Shown here piece by piece: positions 45,098 through 56,099 of a DNA stretch of 64,000 nucleotides. The notes under the pieces are model-generated. The model saw only the letters and a list, made by a program, of their open reading frames with translations, ran no database searches and was not told where the DNA came from. The translations under genes and the position numbers were made by a program. This stretch comes from Eutrigla gurnardus. Taxonomy: Eukaryota; Chordata; Actinopteri; Perciformes; Triglidae. Each line of letters starts with the position of its first letter. The first letter of the stretch is position 1. The stretch lies in NCBI GenBank assembly GCA_963514095.1, contig OY741265.1, forward strand, positions 31,296,290 through 31,360,289, given 5' to 3'.

Positions 45098-45330
45098 CAC
45101 TGCATGAAAAGTCGGATTTTCGTCCCTGTAAACGCCCGGAAAAATCTCCCTAATTTACGGGAGTTAACGACAATTTACAGGCTGCGAACGCCGCGTTCGT
45201 CTGTGCCGAAAATGGTTGAAAACGAACGACAGCGAAGGCTCTAATTAGCATATGCATAGCAGCGAAACCGCGCCTGGCCAGAGATGGCTTGAATATCCTC
45301 ACTCAGGATTGGATGAAACCACTAGTTTTA

Positions 45331-45545
45331 AACAAGTATAATCGCTCGTGATTGGTTTGGCAGATCTGGTCATTATAAATGTAAAGCCAACCCACGTTGG
45401 CAGATCTGTCACTATTGGTCAACCTGATGAGTCATTATAAATGTAAACCCCACCCCCGTTGGCAGATGTGTTACTATTGGTCACACTGGGTCTTTTAAAC
45501 AAGAATAATCACTAGTGATTGGTTAGCAGATATCTCACTATATAT
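45331..45545. repeat. Duplicated CCAAT/TATA-bearing block in the transposon 3' part
   Basis: Two units of about 62 bp, each with GTCATTATAAATGTAAA, a CGTTGGCAGAT word and ACTATTGGTCA (ATTGG is a CCAAT box), are bracketed by two copies of TTTAAACAAG...TGATTGG. The same arrangement is kept in copy B (54780-55000). A promoter role is inference. Confidence 0.7.
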
Positions 45546-45816
45546 ATATATATATACACATATATATATATACATATATGTTTATATATATATATATATA
45601 TATATGTATATTTATACATATATATACACACACATATATTTATTTTTATTTATTTATATATTTATAAATATGAATGAATTTATTGAGGAAAGGAAAAATT
45701 GCCAGGAGGAAGTATTCAAAGAAAGAGCTTTATTGACAACACAACACACAACTGTACAAATTTGCCCACACAACAAACAAATGAACTGGCGACATTCTGT
45801 CCGAATTTGGTCAATT

Positions 45817-46980
45817 TTACAGCCGCCTGCGGTGCGTGGCCCTGTACTTGGGAGTCTTCTCTAATCGCGACTGTAGAGTCGCACAGAGCTCGGTGAGCTC
45901 CTGGCTACGAGAGGATGGAGGTCGCACAATCCATCCAGACACCCCGCCAACGACGCCGTCCTCATCAGACATCATGTCTGTGGTGGCGCACTTCCAACGG
46001 TCCACCTCATCGCCAGCAAGCACACTCCGTCTCGCTTCCAGCAGCTGTAAAACAATCAATAAAGACAATCAGTACTGCGCGATGCACTGCGCATAGACAC
46101 AACACATCTATTAATGCACCTGAAAAATAGGTTTAGGTAGGTTTGGTCACATTGACCAAAAACGGATCTAATAAATCTAATAAGTCTTACCCTCTTTCTC
46201 CTGGAACGACTCCGAGCTGACCTCTTCACAGCTTCTGCCTGCGATGCGAGATCAGGCTGTGTGTGTCTGAAGCTCCTGCGTACCGTTTCATAGTATGTCT
46301 TACAGGCAGCTGGAAAACAATTAAATGAGTGGTATGAATAAGAAAACTTAAGTCACAGTAAAATTAAAACAAGGAAGAAGAAAACAGTAAAAGTTACTTA
46401 CACACAATGGCGTCACTATCAGCGTCATAGAAATCCGGACTTGCGGACAAAGCTCCGAGCAAGTAAGAGGTCACAGCTTCGTTATGAGGCGAGGTTCGTC
46501 TGTGAAAACAAAATGAACAGTTAAGATCGGTATCTACTGTTAACGCATCTATTTCCTTATGCAGCAGAATGAAAGCATATTCTTTCAATCTTACCCTTGC
46601 TCCGGTTCGTAGCGCCTACAATTCGTCTCCGAGTTGTGAAGACGGCGTACTGCTTCCTCTAAAAGACCAACAACATACACTTAACAAAGCAACTTAACGT
46701 TACACTGGTTCCTCTCTCTTGTTCTTTTACAAGGCTACTATGCTACTTTTAGCTTGGACTATTAGCTTTTAAGCTACTTTTAGCTTGGGCTTGCTTTGCT
46801 AATTTTAGCTTAGCTAGCAGTCACTGAACATATTCTTACCGCAATCTTGGGATTGTTCACCCGTCTTCTCTTCTTCGAGTTAACGTTAGTCTCTTTAAGG
46901 AAGGACTTCTGTCTTTCAAGGCGTTCCACGGAGAACCTCGTCCACTGCTTACTAACAGAACAGATGGGTTCCATGTCCAT
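45817..46980 (-). CDS. Spliced 215-codon gene carried by the CACTG transposon; uncharacterised
   Basis: Five coding exons can be read on the minus strand: 46980-46840, 46656-46595, 46499-46402, 46309-46191 and 46044-45817. Each intron starts GTAAG; the acceptors are AG after pyrimidine-rich stretches. Lengths 141, 62, 98, 119 and 228 sum to 648, and the phases join without a stop. The product starts [20 protein letters not shown], has a basic stretch [12 protein letters not shown] near residue 36, [15 protein letters not shown], a second basic stretch [10 protein letters not shown], an acidic MSDEDG and ends near [13 protein letters not shown]. It looks like a small nuclear protein. From memory it recalls vertebrate C14orf93-like (DUF4616) proteins; this is unverified. 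A poly(A) signal (AATAAAGCTC on the minus strand, near 45737) follows. The first intron's acceptor at 47064 opens a frame with an early stop, so the ATG at 46980 is the likeliest start. Confidence 0.75.
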
Positions 46981-47486
46981 AGTTCCACGGTGGTGATGGG
47001 GGTGACAGCGACGAAGCCCAGCCACTCCAGCAGTCCTGGGACATCCTCAGAGTCTCCAGCAGTCCTGGATATAAAAATTATAACATTTAAACCACATTTT
47101 CTTAAGTGAAGCCTCTCAGATCAGCATCCCTCCTGCCGGTGAACTTCTCCTCATCGTTCCCTCCACTGAATGAGGCGCCCGGTGTCTGCATCCGTCCCTT
47201 TAACGGACAACGGTGCACGGCGTTATTAATCACCGTTAGTAAATATATAACCACGGTTTAACATAAGCCCTATATTATTAGTTAACGTCGGTAAAAACGG
47301 CACATTTTCCGCTTCGCTTGCGCTCGCTAACCCCTATGGTAAATTACCGTCAGTAGGCTAGCCGGCTGGCAGGACCTTCGATTCGTAACGTTAACGTACA
47401 ATGCCAACAACAATAAAGTAACGTTCATTATCAATACGATTTAAAAGTCAGCTGGAAACATAAAAGTCATGTTACAGTATACTTAC

Positions 47487-47541
47487 ATGTGTACGCGGTT
47501 TGTGTCGGGCTGTCGCCAGAATCACCGCAGTCGTCCGCCAT
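47487..47541 (-). other. Candidate 5' exon of the transposon gene
   Basis: An ATG at 47541 reads MADDCGDSGDSPTQTAYT and ends in a strong donor, GTAAGTAT. Spliced to the acceptor at 47064 it would meet a stop at once, so it is either a leader with a short upstream frame or uses an unseen exon. Confidence 0.45.
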
Positions 47542-48198
47542 TATCCAAAACTTTTCAGAAGTCAGACGAGCCGCAATGCATTTTGGGGAAGTTGAGTAGA
47601 TTTAGCAAAGTCCGCTGTATACTCAGAAATTCTTGCCAATGCAGTATACATCCGGGCATTTCTCACGTACACAAATTCACATACTATTGTATGTGAACGC
47701 ACTACGTACTCAAATTTACGTCACAATTAAGTACGAGTAGGACGTTAGTATGGCATTTCGAACACAGCCGAGATCTATGATCTATGAACCCATCCTTGAC
47801 CCTTTACCTTTGTGGCAAAGCCTGATTAAAAGTAATTGTTGAAGCAAATTGTTTTGTGTATCTTTGAATGAAGATTAAATTAAGTTATATCTTTGAATGA
47901 AGATGAAATGAAGTTAACACCTTTCAGAAAAATGTCACCTGGGGTAAAACTCCCCCTGCTACCCTGATTTGCATTTGTATAGCTCACAGCATTTTCCTTT
48001 ACATGTTAAAGCCTCCCCTAGGATTACGGGGAGGGGGGTCATGGGGGGACAACTGCCAAGCAAGGCCCACGTCAATTCCCGGCAATTCACGTCAGTTTTC
48101 GGTGTTTCCTGCAAATTGCCGTGTGCAGTCGTAAACCTGAACTTCCACGGCAATTTACAGGGCCGCTTACTGACGAAAATCCCACTTTTCATGCAGTG

Positions 48199-48978
48199 TG
48201 ATGTATTTGTGGTTTACATCACAAAACCCAAAAAGCTGGTTACGTTGTGGGAAAAAAGGACCTTTCCCTTCTCACTGCCCACTACGGTTCTCCTTGGCAG
48301 AGCAGGAAATCCACCTGCTGGGGTGACATGCCATGTGCCTTTACACTGCTCCTCTTATCCCTCTCCTGAGGGTGAGGCAGGAGCAGTTATTCTGGTAGAT
48401 CCAGGTCGTTGCTTGGCGCCATGGTATGCAGACGTGACTCAGAGGATGGCCGCCCAGTCCTGGACCAACCCCCCCACTGCTGCCTTAAGTGGTGGGGGCA
48501 ATTGATGCGTTGCTGAGACGTCCTCTCCAGGCTCGCGGGATGTCTGAGTTCAAGGGTTAGAGCTGGAGTTTTCGCCTACGCGATGCTACATGTTTTTAAG
48601 ATATGCTGTATCTGGCGGGGCCAGTTTTGCATTAGCATGTTGTGTTGTTGCATCTGATCTCATTACTGGATCTGGGTCCATCTGGATTCTGGTGTGAAAC
48701 TGCTGACAAGTTAACTTCATAATTCAAGGTCAATTTTACAGCTTATTGTTGAAGTCATCTTAGTAGCTAACTGCATTGGCGATAACGACGGCAGCAACAG
48801 TGTGGCAGAAACGGTGCAGTAGCAACCTGTCAATCAAAAGGTAGCCCCGCCCCCTAAAGCATCCCCTGCTTTCCGGTTCTGTTTGAATCTAAATGGACCA
48901 TAATGGACTAAATGAACATCATGCTGGATTGAAGAATATTTGAAACGCAGAGATTGAGACCATAAACTCGTTATCTAA
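48199..48978. other. No gene recognised
   Basis: The open stretch continuing to 48505 on the plus strand has no recognisable domain. Nothing else can be supported. Confidence 0.4.
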
Positions 48979-48986
48979 GTAAACAA

Positions 48987-50007
48987 TAGAGTTGAGCCGG
49001 ATACTCGGCTGAAACGAGTATCCGGTACGGATAAAGCACTTTTGCCGAGTACGAGTATTATACGAGTAATACGAGTCAATATCTGTGCTCGGATTAAATA
49101 AAAATCCTCATTGGGTAGCTGACTGTGTCTGCGTCCTGTGATATGCTACAGCCCCTCCCCTACACACTCGCAGATGTGTTGTTGTGTCCGCTCTGATCAC
49201 TCACACACAGAACAGCTCTCTGTCTCTCCCTCAGTCACTCAGGTTCGCGGGTAGTTTTCCGTTAATGTTTAGGGTTTCTTTCTTCAGCTTCAGGTTTGTT
49301 ATAACTTAGGTTGGTACTTACTTATGAACTAGTAGAGTTCTGGTACTTCGTTCAGACGTGGTGCCGACTCGCGTTGCGTCTCTGCCTGTCGGAGATTTTT
49401 TTTTTTTTTAACCGTCATCTGGCTGCCTGGCTCTAACACTTTCTTGCTGTATTTCGTGAAAAAATAAAGCTGGTAGTGGTATAAATATTGGAAATCAAGC
49501 TACACACACACACACACACACACACCTGGTGTGGGAAAAAAAAAAAAAACCCAAAAAATATATATATAAAAAAAAAAGATCACACTGATCATAAACAAAT
49601 TAAAGTTAAAAGAAAAAAGTTATTGTTGAGTATGAAAACTCTTGTTCATTACATTTTACTTGATAATTGCAACCGCATGTGTTGTATTCATTGTTGCAAA
49701 ACTTGTTCTGTGAATAGTTTGTTTGCTATCGTGATCAAAACCATTGATCTGAAGCTCAATGCTGATGCTGTCCTGTAAATAGTTTTCTTATCAGCAATAA
49801 ATAACAATTTCTGATCAGCCCATATCAATTGCATGCTTAAAATAACATACCAGTTAAAACCTCGCTCATTTCAAGACAACCAGACCCACTTCCGGGTTAA
49901 ATCCCGCCCACTTCCGGGTTAGGCCCCGCCCACTCCGAGTACAGATACAGATAATTCATATGGTTAACAGATACAGATACAGATAATGCTGTACTCGCTC
50001 ATCCCTA
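48987..50007. mobile_element. hAT element, 1.0 kb, deletion derivative
   Basis: The ends are TAGAGTTGAGCCGGATAC and the inverted GTACTCGCTCATCCCTA, with an exact GTAAACAA flank (48979-48986, 50008-50015). Many ACGAGTA and ACAGATA words lie near the ends. The interior has a CA repeat (49503-49525), poly-A runs and no transposase. Confidence 0.88.
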
Positions 50008-50214
50008 GTAAACAATGTTTACTTAGATAATACTACAAAGAGAAGTAGGCTCGCCCTCTGATGGCCAGTAGAGAGAATGCAAGTTTAAGGCACTTCTGCA
50101 GTGACTTCACTTTTAAGAACTGGAGGATGCTGCCTGATTAGAACAACATTACTATTTAACCACAAACTGGACACTGACTTACTGCCAATTAGATTGATGC
50201 TTTGTCACTTTTTA

Positions 50215-50375
50215 TTGTGTTTGTGTCTGTTTTTAGTGTGAAATTTTGTGTTTTTGTTGTTTTTAATGTGAAACTTTAAATGTTTGTATGCTGCCTTCTT
50301 GGCCAGGACTCTCTTGAAAAAGAGATTTTGAATCTCAATGAGAATATTCCTGGAAAAATAAAGGTTAATAAAATA
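50215..50375 (+). mobile_element. LINE-type 3' tail fragment
   Basis: TTGGCCAGGACTCTCTTG, AAAAAGAGATTTTGAATCTC, AATGAGAATATTCCTGG and AAATAAAGG match the tail of a very common fish LINE family from memory. No coding part is attached. Confidence 0.5.
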
Positions 50376-50925
50376 ATAATAAATAAATTACAATATTGTA
50401 ATATCCATGTCCAGTAGCATTGTGTACTGCCTTAGATACTGTGGAGGTTTTAGGTTTTTGGGTAGGCACGTCCTGATAGCTACGCTTGTAAAAATGTTAA
50501 TTGGATAAACGGGCATTCGTGATTGGAGGACAGTCGAGGGCTCTACCTGTGCTCATAATGTAACTATTACAAATCATAACCTTGGTTTTCAAATCATGAT
50601 ACAGTGTATAAACAACAGGGCTGAAATTATTTACTCAAATAATTCAATGACAAAAAATGGTTGAAGTAAAATCTCTGCCTCAAGGCTTTGTTTAATTCCT
50701 ATCACCCGTGTTATGTGCCCTGCTCAGCTCAGGGATCATTGCTCCACACAGACTGTTATTGCGGATACACACCACTATGTTCAGAATTAAGTTGGTGTGA
50801 TGGCGGAGAGCCAACAAACCGTCTGTAAAAGACAGAAAATGTCCAAAGTTTGGGATCATTTCACACTTAAAAATGAAGAGAACAAGGTGCAATATGTCAC
50901 CAATCCTGTTTGTGATATCCAGGGA
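50376..50925. other. No gene recognised
   Basis: No domain, repeat ends or tandem array seen. Confidence 0.4.
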
Positions 50926-51715
50926 CAGGATATCGAGGCGTAGTCGGGGGGAGGAGGGTTTGCAGTTGTGTGTGCTGCGGATCGCATCGCTGCTTTTTGC
51001 AGATGACGTGGTCCTGCTAGCATCATCGGTCTGTGACCTTTAGCACTCACTGGATCAATTCACAGCCGAATGTGTAGCGGTCAGGAGGATCAGGATCAGC
51101 ACCTCTAAATCTGAGGCCATGGTGCTAAGCAGGAAACCAATGGAGTGCCGCTCCAGGTAGGGAATGAGTCCTTACCCCAAGTGAAGGAGTTCCAGTACCT
51201 CAGGGTCTTGTTCGCGAGTGAGGGGACAATGGAACGTGAGATTGACCAGAGAAGCAGCGGGGGCAGTATTGCATTCGCTGTACTGCTCCGTTGTGACGAA
51301 AAGAGAGCTGAGCCGGAAGGCAAGGCTCTTGATCTACCAGTCAATCTTCGTTCCTACCCTCACCTTTGGTCATGAGGGATGGATCATGACCGAAAGAACT
51401 AGATCGCGAGTACAAGCGGCCGGAATGAGTTTCCTCAGGAGGGTGGCTGGCGTCTCCCTTAGAGATAGGGTGAGAAGCTCAGTCATCCGTGAGGGACTCG
51501 GAGTAGAGCCCCTGCTCCTTGCATCGGAAGAAGACAGCTGAGATGGTTCGGCATCTGGTAAGGATGCCCCCTGGGCGCCTCCCTTGGGAGGTGTTTCAGG
51601 CGCGACCAGCTGGGAGGAGGCCACGGGGAAGACCCAGGACTAGGTGGAGTGATTATATCTCCACAAGAACTGGAGCTGTTGCCCCTCTGACCCTACACTG
51701 GATAAGCGGTTGAAG
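50926..51715 (+). pseudogene. 5'-truncated LINE: end of reverse transcriptase and C-terminal region
   Basis: The plus strand reads DRISRRSRG, then the catalytic region SLLFADDVVLLASS near 50985-51030 (the FADD form of the reverse-transcriptase box). It continues with FTAECVAVRIRISTSKSEAM, LPQVKEFQYL and GTMEREIDQRS, and after frame changes RKARLLIYQSIFVPTLTFGH, MSFLRRVAGVSLRDRVRSS and RMPPGRLPWEVFQARPAGRR. It ends near 51715 with GGATAAGCGGTTGAAGATG, a typical tail. Truncation at the 5' side is normal for LINEs. Several stops make it dead. The clade was not settled. Confidence 0.85.
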
Positions 51716-52024
51716 ATGAGATGGTTATTATGATATTGTGGTTATGGTTGAATGTTCATTTGTGAAAAGAAATGGGAGACTACCTGCAGTCTATTACCCA
51801 ATGTTTTTATCCTACGCACATGTGTGCTATGTGTGACCATTAGACTGTACCAAGGACATCACTGAGTGCTCTCTCATGCCTTCACACAGTCACTACATCC
51901 AATTCTCTTATTAAAAGTCTTGTTGAAGAAGATTCCAGAATTAATACATCTATTGTAGTTTAATTGTGTATTTAATCAAAATAAAACTGCTGGCCAACAA
52001 AACAAAAGATCAAAGGTCATAGCA

Positions 52025-52330
52025 GAGGAGTATTCCATCAAACTCGCTAAGCGCATAGCCGGGCTAATTTCGATAAGCCTCGCTACCTTTAGCGAGAGTT
52101 GCGTTCCATCAACGTGACTTGAGGCACTCTCCGCTAAGTAACCATGGGAATTTATCCGACCAAACTAGCCTGCCCCGGGGCAGGCTAACCATCAGGCTTA
52201 CTTTGGCGGGGGTTTCAGAGAAGTCCGTCTGTCGGAAACAACTGTACCAGCAGAAGGTTCCGCCAAGCCTAGTCCTCGTGATTTCGTCACGTGAAAGACC
52301 AAAAATTACCAAAATTACATATATGAAGTA
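52025..52330. mobile_element. MITE-like segment around a 22-bp perfect palindrome
   Basis: TAGCCTGCCCC and its exact complement GGGGCAGGCTA meet near 52177. Around it, CTCGCTAAGCG/CGCTAAGT and GTTCCATCAA words recur. Termini and duplication were not identified. Confidence 0.45.
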
Positions 52331-52448
52331 CAAACAGACTATATTTTCAACAAGCGTCTAAGAATACATGCTTGGAATTAAAATAAAATAAATAAATTGT
52401 TTATTTTGTTTAAGGACCGACTGGCCATATCATTGTCTAAAAGCCCCC

Positions 52449-52545
52449 AGTTGGATGAGTGGTGATGCTCCTGCCCCCGAACATGGGCATCCCAGGTTCA
52501 CATCCCGGCGAGGACATCTCATGTGTGTTTTTTTTTTTTTTTTTG
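52449..52545 (+). mobile_element. tRNA-like SINE head with poly-T tail
   Basis: A degraded box A (GTTGGATGAGTGG) and box B (GGTTCACATCC) are present, with a TGCCC/GGGCA stem like an anticodon arm, but the acceptor ends do not pair. A T-run follows at 52530-52545. It is not a functional tRNA gene. Confidence 0.5.
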
Positions 52546-52854
52546 CCTGTATAATTGTCTTTAGATGAGAGAATTAGGAGATTTTACCTTAACTATGATA
52601 AATATGTCATACAGGCATAAAGATGTTATTATTAATAGCATGATATAGATCCCAATGACAAAAGGCATTGCTGCATGTGATTTTCAGCCACATAAATTCC
52701 TTTCAGGTGAGTTAATTAATAGGTTCATCGAATGTGTTCATTGAATTGTTGAGATAAATGTGTTGGTCAATGTAGATGCATTTACTCGGCCTATCTAAAA
52801 AGAGAGAGAGAGAGAGAGAGTGTTCCGGCCAAAGAAAGAAGTTTCACAAAGTTT

Positions 52855-52927
52855 CCATAGTCGGGAATTGAACCGTGGCCGGCCGCGCTCAAAGCCGGTG
52901 CGTTACCGCTACACTATCCTCACGTTC
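52855..52927 (-). other. tRNA-like sequence cut by the assembly gap
   Basis: The minus strand reads GATAGTGTAGCGGTAACGC (box A-like) and GGTTCAATTCCCG (box B). The anticodon loop is not seven bases and the acceptor arm does not pair, so it is a tRNA pseudogene or SINE head. A GA simple repeat (52800-52822) lies just before. Confidence 0.5.
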
Positions 52928-53127
52928 NNNNNNNNNNNNNNNNNNNNNNNNNNNNNNNNNNNNNNNNNNNNNNNNNNNNNNNNNNNNNNNNNNNNNNNNN
53001 NNNNNNNNNNNNNNNNNNNNNNNNNNNNNNNNNNNNNNNNNNNNNNNNNNNNNNNNNNNNNNNNNNNNNNNNNNNNNNNNNNNNNNNNNNNNNNNNNNNN
53101 NNNNNNNNNNNNNNNNNNNNNNNNNNN
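52928..53127. other. Assembly gap of 200 N
   Basis: Exactly 200 undetermined bases, probably a placeholder of unknown true size. It falls where the 5' part of transposon copy B should be. Confidence 0.97.
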
Positions 53128-54717
53128 GTTTCCAGCTGACTTTTCGTATTGATAATGAACGTTACTTTATTGTTGTTGGCATTGTACGTTAACGTTACGA
53201 ATCGAAGGTCCTGCCAGCCGGCTAGCCTACTGACGGTAATTTACCATAGAGGTTAGCGAGCGTAACCGAAGCGGCAAATGTGCCGTTTTTACCGACGTTA
53301 ACTAATATTATAACGGTGATTAATAACGCTGTGCACCGTTGTCCGTTAAAGGGACGGATGCAGACACCGGGCGCCTCATTCAGTGGGGGGAACGATGAGG
53401 AGACGTTCACGTTCACTGGCAGGAGGGATGCTGCTCTGAGAGGCTTCACTTAAGAAAATGTGGTTTAAATGTTATAATTCTTATATCCAGGACTGCTGGA
53501 GACTCTCAGGATGATTGCGGTAAGAATATGTTCGGTGACTGCTAGCTAAGCTAAAATTAGCAAAGCAAGCCCAAGCTAAAAGTAGCTTAAAAGCTAATAG
53601 TCCAAGCTAAAAGTAGCATAGTAGCCTTGTAAAAGAACAAGAGAGAGGAACCAGTGTAACGTTAAGTTGCTTTGTTAAGTGTATGTTGTTGGTCTTTTAC
53701 AGGAAGCAGTACGCCGTCTTCACAACTCGGAGACGAATTGTAGGCGCTACGAACCGGAGCAAGGGTACGATTTAAAGAATATGCTTTCATTCTGCTGTAT
53801 AAGGAAATAGATGCGTTAACAGTAGATACCGATCTTAACTGTTCATTTTGTTTTCACAGACGAACCTCGCCTCATAACGAAGCTGTGACCTCTTACTTGC
53901 TCGGAGCTTTGTCCGCAAGTCCGGATTTCTATGACGCTGATAGTGACGCCATTGTGTGTAAGTAACTTTTACTGTTTTCTTCTTCCTTGTTTTAATTTTA
54001 CTGTGACTTAAGTTTTCTTATTCATACCACTCATTTAATTGTTTTCCAGCTGCCTGTAAGACATACTATGAAACAGTACGCAGGAGCTTCAGACACACAC
54101 AGCCTGATCTCGCATCGCAGGCAGAAGCTGTGAAAAAGGCCAGCTCGGAGAAAGAGGGTAAGACTTATTAGATTTATTAGATCCGTTTTTGGTCAATGTG
54201 ACCAAACCTACCTAAACCTATTTTTCAGGTGCATTAATAGATGTGTTGTGTCCATGCGCAGTGCATCGCGCAGTACTGATTGTCTTTATTGATTGTTTTA
54301 CAGCTGCTGGAAGCGAGACGGAGTGTGCTTGCTGGCGATGAGGTGGACCGTTGGAAGTGCGCCACCACAGACATGATGTCTGATGAGGAGGACGGCGTCG
54401 TTGGTGGGGTGTCTGGATGGATTGTGCGACCTCCATCCTCTCGTAGCCAGGAGCTCACCGAGCTCTGTGCGACTCTACAGTCGCGATTAGAGAAGACTCC
54501 CAAGTACAGGGCCACGCACCGCAGGCGGCTGTAAAATTGACCAAATTCGGACAGAATGTCGCCAGTTCATTTGTTTGTTGTGTGGGCAAATTTGTACAGT
54601 TGTGTGTTGTGTTGTCAATAAAGCTCTTTCTTTGAATACTTCCTCCTGGCAAATTTTCCTTTCCTCAATAAATTCATTCATATTTATATTTATAAATATA
54701 TAAATAAATAAAAATAA

Positions 54718-54778
<61 letters not shown>

Positions 54779-55210
54779 GATCTGCTAACCAATCACTAGT
54801 GATTATTCTTGTTTAAAAGACCCAGTGTGACCAATAGTAACACATCTGCCAACGGGGGTGGGGTTTACATTTATAATGACTCATCAGGTTGACCAATAGT
54901 GACAGATCTGCCAACGTGGGTTGGCTTTACATTTATAATGACCAGATCTGCCAACCAATCACGAGCGATTATACTTGTTTAAAACTAGTGGTTTCATCCA
55001 ATCCTGAGTGAGGATATTCAAGCCATCTCTGGCCAGGCGCGGTTTCGCTGCTATTCATATGCTAATTAGAGCCTTCGCTGTGGTTCGTTTCCGACAATTT
55101 TCGGCACAGACGAACGCGGCGTTCGCAGCCTGTAAATTGTCGTTAATTAACGAAAATTAGGGAGATTTTCGGGCGTTTACAGGGACGAAAATCCGACTTT
55201 TCATGCAGTG
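53128..55210 (+). mobile_element. CACTG-ended transposon, copy B, inverted relative of copy A
   Basis: The sequence matches the reverse complement of about 45098-47430 over its whole length and ends in CCGACTTTTCATGCAGTG at 55210. The left part, including the other end, is hidden by or lost at the gap. A long TA run (about 54728-54772) corresponds to a shorter one in copy A (45540-45605). The end sequence is kept, so it is not a mere decay product. Confidence 0.88.
53703..54534 (+). pseudogene. Copy B of the transposon-borne spliced gene, broken
   Basis: The exons corresponding to copy A are 53703-53764, 53860-53957, 54050-54157 and 54304-54534. Three breaks are visible. The first coding exon has lost about 200 bp, leaving only its edges at 53492-53518. 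Exon 54050-54157 is 11 bp short, which shifts the frame. The donor after 53764 reads GTACGA where copy A has GTAAGA. The last exon has one extra GAG codon (MSDEEDG against MSDEDG). The four exon borders otherwise match copy A, which supports those exon calls. Confidence 0.85.
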
Positions 55211-55663
55211 ATATGAACCAAAGCAGCATTAAAAAAGCTGAAGTATTGCTCTTTGGACTTCCTTTGTAATGGAGGCCTTGTGCTTGTGTCTGATGGAGGT
55301 GAGACACTGTAGAACGCTTCACAAATCACCTAATATCATTGTTAACAGTCCATTCAACAAACCGCACCAACGTGTATCGAGCCACTGATCAATAGAGACA
55401 ACCTGCCGCTTCCTGATAGCTGTCACAGCCAGTGATTGGTCACAGACACATACCATAATGCGGCACAAAAATCTAGGAATTTAGGGAAACAAAAAAGACG
55501 TAAACGGCATGTAAATGTGGATAAACAAATTTACAGGTGCGTAAACAATTTGGAGGTGCATAAATGCTATTTCCAAAATTCCAGAGGTGCGTAAAATGGT
55601 GTTTAAGTGCTTTTAGCCTCTTCTACAGCCCTGGTTACCACACCATATAGGCTCATAAATAGG
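55211..55663. other. No gene recognised
   Basis: No repeat ends or domain seen. GGTGCGTAAA-like words recur loosely at 55530-55600. Confidence 0.35.
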
Positions 55664-56022
55664 TTCCATCCAACCATTGTCTCCAGCTTCCTTTGTATTC
55701 AGGGTCGTGGGGGACTGGAGCCGATCCCAGCTGACATTGGACGAAGGCACCCTGGAAATGATGCCATCACAGGACTGACATGTAGAGACAGACAGGTAAC
55801 CAGTCTATCACAGGGCTGACATGTAGAGACACATAGGTAACCAGTCTATCACAGGGCTGACATGTAGAGACAGACAGGTAACCAGTCTATTACAGGGCTG
55901 ACATGTAGAGACAGACAGGGTTTTGGACTGTGGGAGGAAGCCGGAGAACCCAGAGAGAACCCACACTCACACGGGGAGAACCTCTCGCTGTGAGGCGACT
56001 GTGCTACCATGCAGCCATCATT
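55664..56022 (-). mobile_element. L2-type LINE tail with a short minisatellite, minus strand
   Basis: This is the reverse of the tail at 40072-40912, with GGGTTCTCTCTGGG and GCACAGTCGCCTC words in complement. The same 41-bp unit (ACATGTAGAGACAGACAGGT in this direction) is present in about four copies at 55775-55920, against about 14 in the other tail. Confidence 0.8.
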
Positions 56023-56099
56023 TATCATTGGTCATCAGATGCACAAATCTATATTAAGATGTTTACTTTGAAGTGAATATAGGGCTAGTTTACATCATG

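Larger units (their letters stand above)
45098..48198 (-). mobile_element. CACTG-ended DNA transposon (EnSpm/CACTA-like), copy A, 3.1 kb
   Basis: The left end CACTGCATGAAAAGTCGGAT (45098 on) and the right end are inverted copies with one mismatch in 27 bases; TGA flanks both sides (45095-45097, 48199-48201). CACTG ends with a 3-bp duplication are typical of the CACTA/EnSpm group (family knowledge). Subterminal words such as CAATTTACAG and GGCAATT recur near both ends. The element carries one spliced gene on the minus strand and no transposase I can recognise. A near-identical inverted relative is at 53128-55210. It was either mobilised in trans or lost its transposase. Confidence 0.85.

Noticed and set aside
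45098..45130. hAT end for the CACTG element
   Set aside because: The flanks give a 3-bp duplication (TGA), not 8 bp, and the CACTG start fits the CACTA/EnSpm group.
47969..48505. 178-codon open stretch crossing the end of the CACTG element
   Set aside because: It runs through the element's inverted end and target duplication into unrelated flank, so it cannot be an old gene.
52820..53192. Open stretches across the N run
   Set aside because: They exist only because undetermined bases were translated.
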